Part shown: positions 60,390-64,000 of the stretch, in pieces
Numbering within the stretch: position 1 is the first letter of the stretch
How the letters are laid out: each line of letters starts with the position of its first letter
Assembly: GCA_014193115.1 (NCBI GenBank)
Contig: BJHQ01000001.1
Location: forward strand, 1-64,000
Reading direction: 5' to 3'
DNA length: 64,000 nt
Source of the DNA: Planctomycetota bacterium
GTDB taxonomy: Bacteria; Planctomycetota; UBA11346
Notes under the pieces: generated by a model
What the model was told of the DNA's origin: nothing
What the model saw: the letters and a program-made list of their open reading frames with translations, nothing else
Database searches by the model: none
Made by a program: the position numbers and the translations under genes

Positions 60390-61490
60390 ATGACCTGGCG
60401 TAATCGGGTCGAAGTCAGCTACCGCGCGCTGCGCAGAAATGCCGCCGCGGTCCGCGCCGCCGCTGGCGGCCGCACCGTGGTTGCGGTGGTCAAGGCCGAT
60501 GCCTATGGCCTGGGTCTCGAACGCTGTGTGCGCATCTATCACGAGGCCGGCGTTGGCGCCTTCGCCGTGGCCGCCCTCAGCGAGGCCGATCGGGTGCGGG
60601 CGGCAGTGCCTGAGGCCCGGGTCATCCTGCTGTCGTCGCCTTTGCCCGAGGAACGTCCGGCAGTGGTGGCTTCGGCGTATGAGGTCTGCTGTTCTGGCGC
60701 CGACGAGGTCCGCGCCTTTGCCGCCTTGGCCAGTCCCCGGGCGCCGCATCCGGTGCATGTCCTGATCGATACCGGCATGGGCCGGTTCGGCTGCGGTCCG
60801 GACGAGGCCGTCGCGGTGGCGGCTGCGGCGCTTGCCGATCGCCGGCTGCGGCTGGCCGGCATCGCCACCCACTATCCGATGGCCACCGCACCGGATTTGG
60901 CCGAGGCCCAGGAACGGCTGTTCGCTGGCGTCCTCGCCCAGCTGCCCGCCTTGCCGAAGGGCTGCCTGATCCATGTCGCCAACAGCGAAGGCGTGCTGGT
61001 CCGGCCGGGGTTGCTCGGCAACGCCGTGCGCTGCGGACTGCTCCTGGCCGGCATCGTCCCGGACGGTTGCCGTGATCCCGGTGTCGAGCAGGCCATGACC
61101 TGGGTGTCGTCGCTGAGCCTGGTCAAACGGTTGCCGGCTGGTCACGGGGTCAGCTACAATCGGACCCGGATCCTGGCCCGCGACACCCTCGCCGGCATCC
61201 TGCCGGTGGGTTATGCCGACGGCTATCCGCTGGCGCTGTCGAATCGCGGCGCGGTGCTGATCCGCGGCCAGCGCTGCCCGGTGCTCGGCCGGGTGACGAT
61301 GGATTACTGCATCGTCGACTGCACCGATCTGGAAGCACCGCTGGTCGCTCCGGGCGAGCCGGTCGTGCTCTGTGGCCGGCAAGGTGCGGAGCAGATCAGC
61401 GTGGTCGAACTCGCCCGCCTCGCCGGAACCATTCCATACGACATCCTGTGCGGTTTGCGCGGCCGCTGCGAGGTGGTCGGGGTGCCATAA
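60390..61490 (+). CDS. alr: Alanine racemase
   Basis: 366 residues from ATG 60390; the frame is open 68 codons upstream, but these read through the 32-bp array. It is a PLP-dependent TIM-barrel racemase that makes D-alanine for cell-wall peptides. VVAVVKADAYGLGLERCVRI holds the PLP lysine (K-A-D-A-Y-G), GMGRFG follows, and the second catalytic residue, the Tyr, is in GHGVSYNRTRI (canonical VSYG). TMDYCIVDCTD near the C-terminus is the usual MDxxxVD block. Its presence fits a peptidoglycan-containing cell. Confidence 0.93.
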   Translation: MTWRNRVEVSYRALRRNAAAVRAAAGGRTVVAVVKADAYGLGLERCVRIYHEAGVGAFAVAALSEADRVRAAVPEARVILLSSPLPEERPAVVASAYEVCCSGADEVRAFAALASPRAPHPVHVLIDTGMGRFGCGPDEAVAVAAAALADRRLRLAGIATHYPMATAPDLAEAQERLFAGVLAQLPALPKGCLIHVANSEGVLVRPGLLGNAVRCGLLLAGIVPDGCRDPGVEQAMTWVSSLSLVKRLPAGHGVSYNRTRILARDTLAGILPVGYADGYPLALSNRGAVLIRGQRCPVLGRVTMDYCIVDCTDLEAPLVAPGEPVVLCGRQGAEQISVVELARLAGTIPYDILCGLRGRCEVVGVP

Positions 61491-61498
61491 CGGCTGCA

Positions 61499-61530
61499 AC
61501 CCAGGCGAGCTGGGGCACGCCTCTCCTGCG
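61499..61530 (+). repeat. Single GCGAGCTGGGGC-family palindrome between alr and the helicase gene
   Basis: AACCCAGGCGAGCTGGGGCA continuing CGCCTCTCCTG. Its reverse complement matches the GGAGAGGCGAGCCCCAGCTC core seen at 26431. Confidence 0.65.
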
Positions 61531-61601
61531 GACTGGCCGGTCTCGCGCTGCCTTTTGTCGTGGCGGCTTGGCCGGATGCTGCGGTATGTTCTTATGGACC
61601 C

Positions 61602-64000
61602 ATGCCGCTGAGCGAGTTCCATCCCGCGGTGGCCGCATGGTTCGCGGCGGCCTGCGGCGAACCCAGCCCGGCCCAGCGGTTGGGCTGGCCGGCGATCCGT
61701 GCCGGCGGCCATGTGCTGATCAGCGCGCCGACCGGGACTGGGAAAACCCTGGCGGCATTCCTGGTGGCGATCGATCGGCTGATCCGCCAGGGACCGTGGC
61801 TGCCCGAGCGCTGCCAGGTGCTGTATGTCTCGCCGCTGCGCGCGCTGTCGAATGACATGCAGAAAAATCTGCTGCGTCCGGTCGAGGCGATCGCCGGCAG
61901 CGACGCGCTGCTGCCCCGGCTGCACGTCGCGGTGCGCACCGGCGACACCGATGCTGCCGACCGGGCGAAGATGCGGACCCATCCGCCGCATCTGCTGGTG
62001 ACCACGCCGGAATCATTGTACGTGCTGCTGACCAGCGCCGGTGGCCGGGAACTGCTCAGCGGCATCAGCACGGTGATTGTCGATGAAATCCACGCCTTGG
62101 CCGGCAATAAACGGGGCGCGCATCTAGCGCTGTCGTTGGAGCGCCTGCACGCCCTGGTCGGCGCGCCGATCCAGCGCATCGGCCTGTCCGCCACCGCGGC
62201 GCCACTGCCTGGCATCGCCCGGTTCCTGGCCGGTGCCGAGGGCGGCGTGGATCGGGCGATCCAAGTGATCGATGCCGGCGGCCGCCGGGTGACCGATCTC
62301 GGCATCGAGATTCCCCAGTCGCCCCTGGCGGCGGTGTGCAGCCACGAGCATTGGGCTGACATCTATCAGCGCATCGCCGAGCTGGTCCTGGCCCATCGCA
62401 CCACCCTGGTGTTCGTCAACACCCGCAAGATGGCCGAGCGCCTGGCCCTGCGCCTCGGCGAGCGGCTTGAGGAGTCCCTGGGAAAAGATGCGGTGAGCTG
62501 CCACCATGGCTCGCTATCGAAGGACCGCCGGCTCGCCGCCGAGCAGCGGCTGAAATCCGGTGGACTGCGCTGCCTGGTCGCCACCGGAACCTTGGAGCTC
62601 GGCATCGACATCGGTGAGGTCGATCTGGTGGTCCAGGTCGGATCTCCCCATGCGATCCACACGTTTTTGCAGCGTCTCGGCCGAGCCGGGCATGGACCGT
62701 CGCGCACGCCCAAGGCCCGGTTGTTCGCCCTGACCAGCGATGAATTGATCGAGGCCGCAGCCCTGATGGACGGGATCCGGCGTGGCGATCTCGACGCCAT
62801 ACCGATCCCGCTGGCGCCGCTGGATGTGCTCGCCCAACAGATCGTGGCGGCCTGTGTCGGGCAGACCTGGAACGTGGACGACCTCCGCCGCGTGCTCACC
62901 GGGGCGGAGCCCTACCGCGCGGTCGATGCCGCAACGTTCGGCCGGGTGGTGGCGATGCACGCCGACGGCCGGCGGGCGCTGCTCCACCACGACCCAGTGG
63001 CGGGCACGGTGCGCGGCACCCGCCGGGCGCGATTGACCGCGCTGATGAATGGCGGCGCCATCCCCGACACCGCGCTGTTCCAGGTCCGTGAGGATGCCAG
63101 CGATCTGCTGGTCGGCACCCTCGACGAGGATTTCTCCTTGGAATCCAGCCCGGGTGATGTGTTCCAGCTCGGCACCACGGCGTGGCGGATCACCCGGGTC
63201 GAGGGCCGCACCGGCATCGTCCGGGTGGTCGATGCCCGGGGCGCGCCGCCGACCATCCCGTTCTGGTTCGGCGAGGCGCCAGGCCGCACCCGCGAACTGT
63301 CGGCCGCGGTCGGACGCCTGCGCCGGGAATGCGATGGCGTCGCCTGGTTGGAAAACCACTGCGGTTTATCGGCCGGAACGGCTGCGGCGGCGTGGAGTTA
63401 TCTTGATGAAGCCCGGCGCAGCCTGGGGGCGCTACCCACCGATCGCCAGGTGGTGGCGGAGCGTTTCTTCGATGAGGCCGGCGGCCAGCACTTGGTGATC
63501 CATGCGCCGTTCGGCACGCGCATCCTGCGCGCCTGGGGTCTGGCTCTGCGCAAACGCTTTTGCGCCGGATTCGGCAACGAGCTCGAAGCCGCCGCAAACG
63601 ACGAGGCGTTGTTGTTGTCGCTGGCGCCGACCACGTCGTTCCCGCTCGAAGACGTCTTCGCCTTCCTGAGCCCGGAGACGCTGCGCAAGACCTTGCTCGT
63701 GGCCTGCCTGACCGGCGGCCAGTTCGAGACCGGCTGGCGTCAGGCGGCGCAGCTCGCGCTGCTCGTCGAGCGCTCCGGAACCGCTGGGAAAGTTCCGGCT
63801 TTTTTGCAACGGGTGCGCGCCGCCGACGCCTTGCTCGCGGCCTTTCCCCAGGCCACCGCCTGTCCCGACAACCTGCCGCCGGACCGCATCGTCATCCCGG
63901 TCGAGCATCCGGTGGTGGCCCAGGTGGTGACCGACCTGCTCACCACCTTCGATGCCGCCGGCCTGGCCGAGGTCCTGGCCGGCATCCGGTCGGGGTCGAT
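61602..64000 (+). CDS. lhr: Lhr-type superfamily 2 ATP-dependent helicase (3' end outside window)
   Basis: About 800 residues visible from ATG 61602, open to the window edge. The Q-motif-like FHPAVAAWF...PSPAQRLGWPAI opens the helicase; Walker A is APTGTGKTL, motif II is VDEIHAL (DEIH), motif III LSATAAPL, motif VI QRLGRAGH. These and the following winged-helix part (about residues 390-600) agree with the Lhr core, which acts on DNA and RNA in repair. The C-terminal extension, if any, is off the window. The gene starts 111 bp after alr. Confidence 0.9.
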   Translation, partial: MPLSEFHPAVAAWFAAACGEPSPAQRLGWPAIRAGGHVLISAPTGTGKTLAAFLVAIDRLIRQGPWLPERCQVLYVSPLRALSNDMQKNLLRPVEAIAGSDALLPRLHVAVRTGDTDAADRAKMRTHPPHLLVTTPESLYVLLTSAGGRELLSGISTVIVDEIHALAGNKRGAHLALSLERLHALVGAPIQRIGLSATAAPLPGIARFLAGAEGGVDRAIQVIDAGGRRVTDLGIEIPQSPLAAVCSHEHWADIYQRIAELVLAHRTTLVFVNTRKMAERLALRLGERLEESLGKDAVSCHHGSLSKDRRLAAEQRLKSGGLRCLVATGTLELGIDIGEVDLVVQVGSPHAIHTFLQRLGRAGHGPSRTPKARLFALTSDELIEAAALMDGIRRGDLDAIPIPLAPLDVLAQQIVAACVGQTWNVDDLRRVLTGAEPYRAVDAATFGRVVAMHADGRRALLHHDPVAGTVRGTRRARLTALMNGGAIPDTALFQVREDASDLLVGTLDEDFSLESSPGDVFQLGTTAWRITRVEGRTGIVRVVDARGAPPTIPFWFGEAPGRTRELSAAVGRLRRECDGVAWLENHCGLSAGTAAAAWSYLDEARRSLGALPTDRQVVAERFFDEAGGQHLVIHAPFGTRILRAWGLALRKRFCAGFGNELEAAANDEALLLSLAPTTSFPLEDVFAFLSPETLRKTLLVACLTGGQFETGWRQAAQLALLVERSGTAGKVPAFLQRVRAADALLAAFPQATACPDNLPPDRIVIPVEHPVVAQVVTDLLTTFDAAGLAEVLAGIRSGS

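Overview
The window is high-GC bacterial chromosomal DNA that looks like the PVC superphylum, most likely Planctomycetota. Supporting this are a DUF1552 Tat protein paired with a haem c PSCyt1/DUF1592/DUF1588-type protein, a phytanoyl-CoA dioxygenase beside AraC regulators, an exported squalene-cyclase-fold protein, several very large low-complexity exported proteins, and a diderm signature (LptD-like protein, beta-barrel-like protein). Taxonomy is inferred from gene content only. Three stretches have clearly lower GC than the rest: about 130-2590, 20765-22900 and, more weakly, 56000-59280.

Layout. 1-2590 is an AT-rich accessory patch: a frameshifted gene with a HEPN-like RX4H motif, then three unrecognised exported or lipoprotein genes. 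2596-4198 holds a GNAT acetyltransferase whose 3' end is tandemly triplicated with palindromic repeats (period 365 bp). 4300-8291 is the DUF1552/PSCyt pair. 8477-13024 holds two AraC regulators, PhyH, a Gfo/Idh/MocA oxidoreductase and a TIM-barrel sugar isomerase/epimerase. 13121-14778 holds a predicted barrel protein and a small membrane protein with an HPC-x2-C motif. 14912-16588 is an arsenic operon (arsR, aquaglyceroporin, thioredoxin-type arsC) joined by ATGA overlaps and carrying two identical-spacing operator palindromes; a decayed AraC gene follows.

17126-20653: STAS protein and PreP-like M16 protease. 20765-22873: a lower-GC operon of three genes I do not recognise, the best candidate here for an undescribed system. 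23052-29156: threonine ammonia-lyase and a nucleoside-type BMP ABC transporter whose ATPase and first permease are fused in one polypeptide. 29205-29655: tandem palindromic repeats. 29656-37559: housekeeping genes (ruvA, DAHP synthase, bshC, truA, pcnB/cca) and an exported prenyltransferase-fold protein. 37890-47811: a block of large lineage-specific membrane or exported proteins and an ABC-2 permease. 47904-54629: cobS, an acyltransferase, an FHA protein, an LptD-like protein and a following membrane-anchored protein. 54898-59284: squalene/phytoene synthase and a surface protein in which seven-repeat RCC1 propellers appear to be inserted inside Calx-beta domains, twice. 59395-64000: tsaB, a 32-bp repeat array, alr and the start of an Lhr-type helicase that runs off the window.

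A second theme is dispersed palindromic repeats. At least four families recur in the window (GTCCC/CCGGGGC type, CGGAGTGCGGCGCTCC type, GCGAGCCCCAGCTCGCC type, and an AACCGCCAAGACGCC element with inverted ends). One family has been taken up in frame into two proteins, the aquaglyceroporin tail and the ABC fusion linker.
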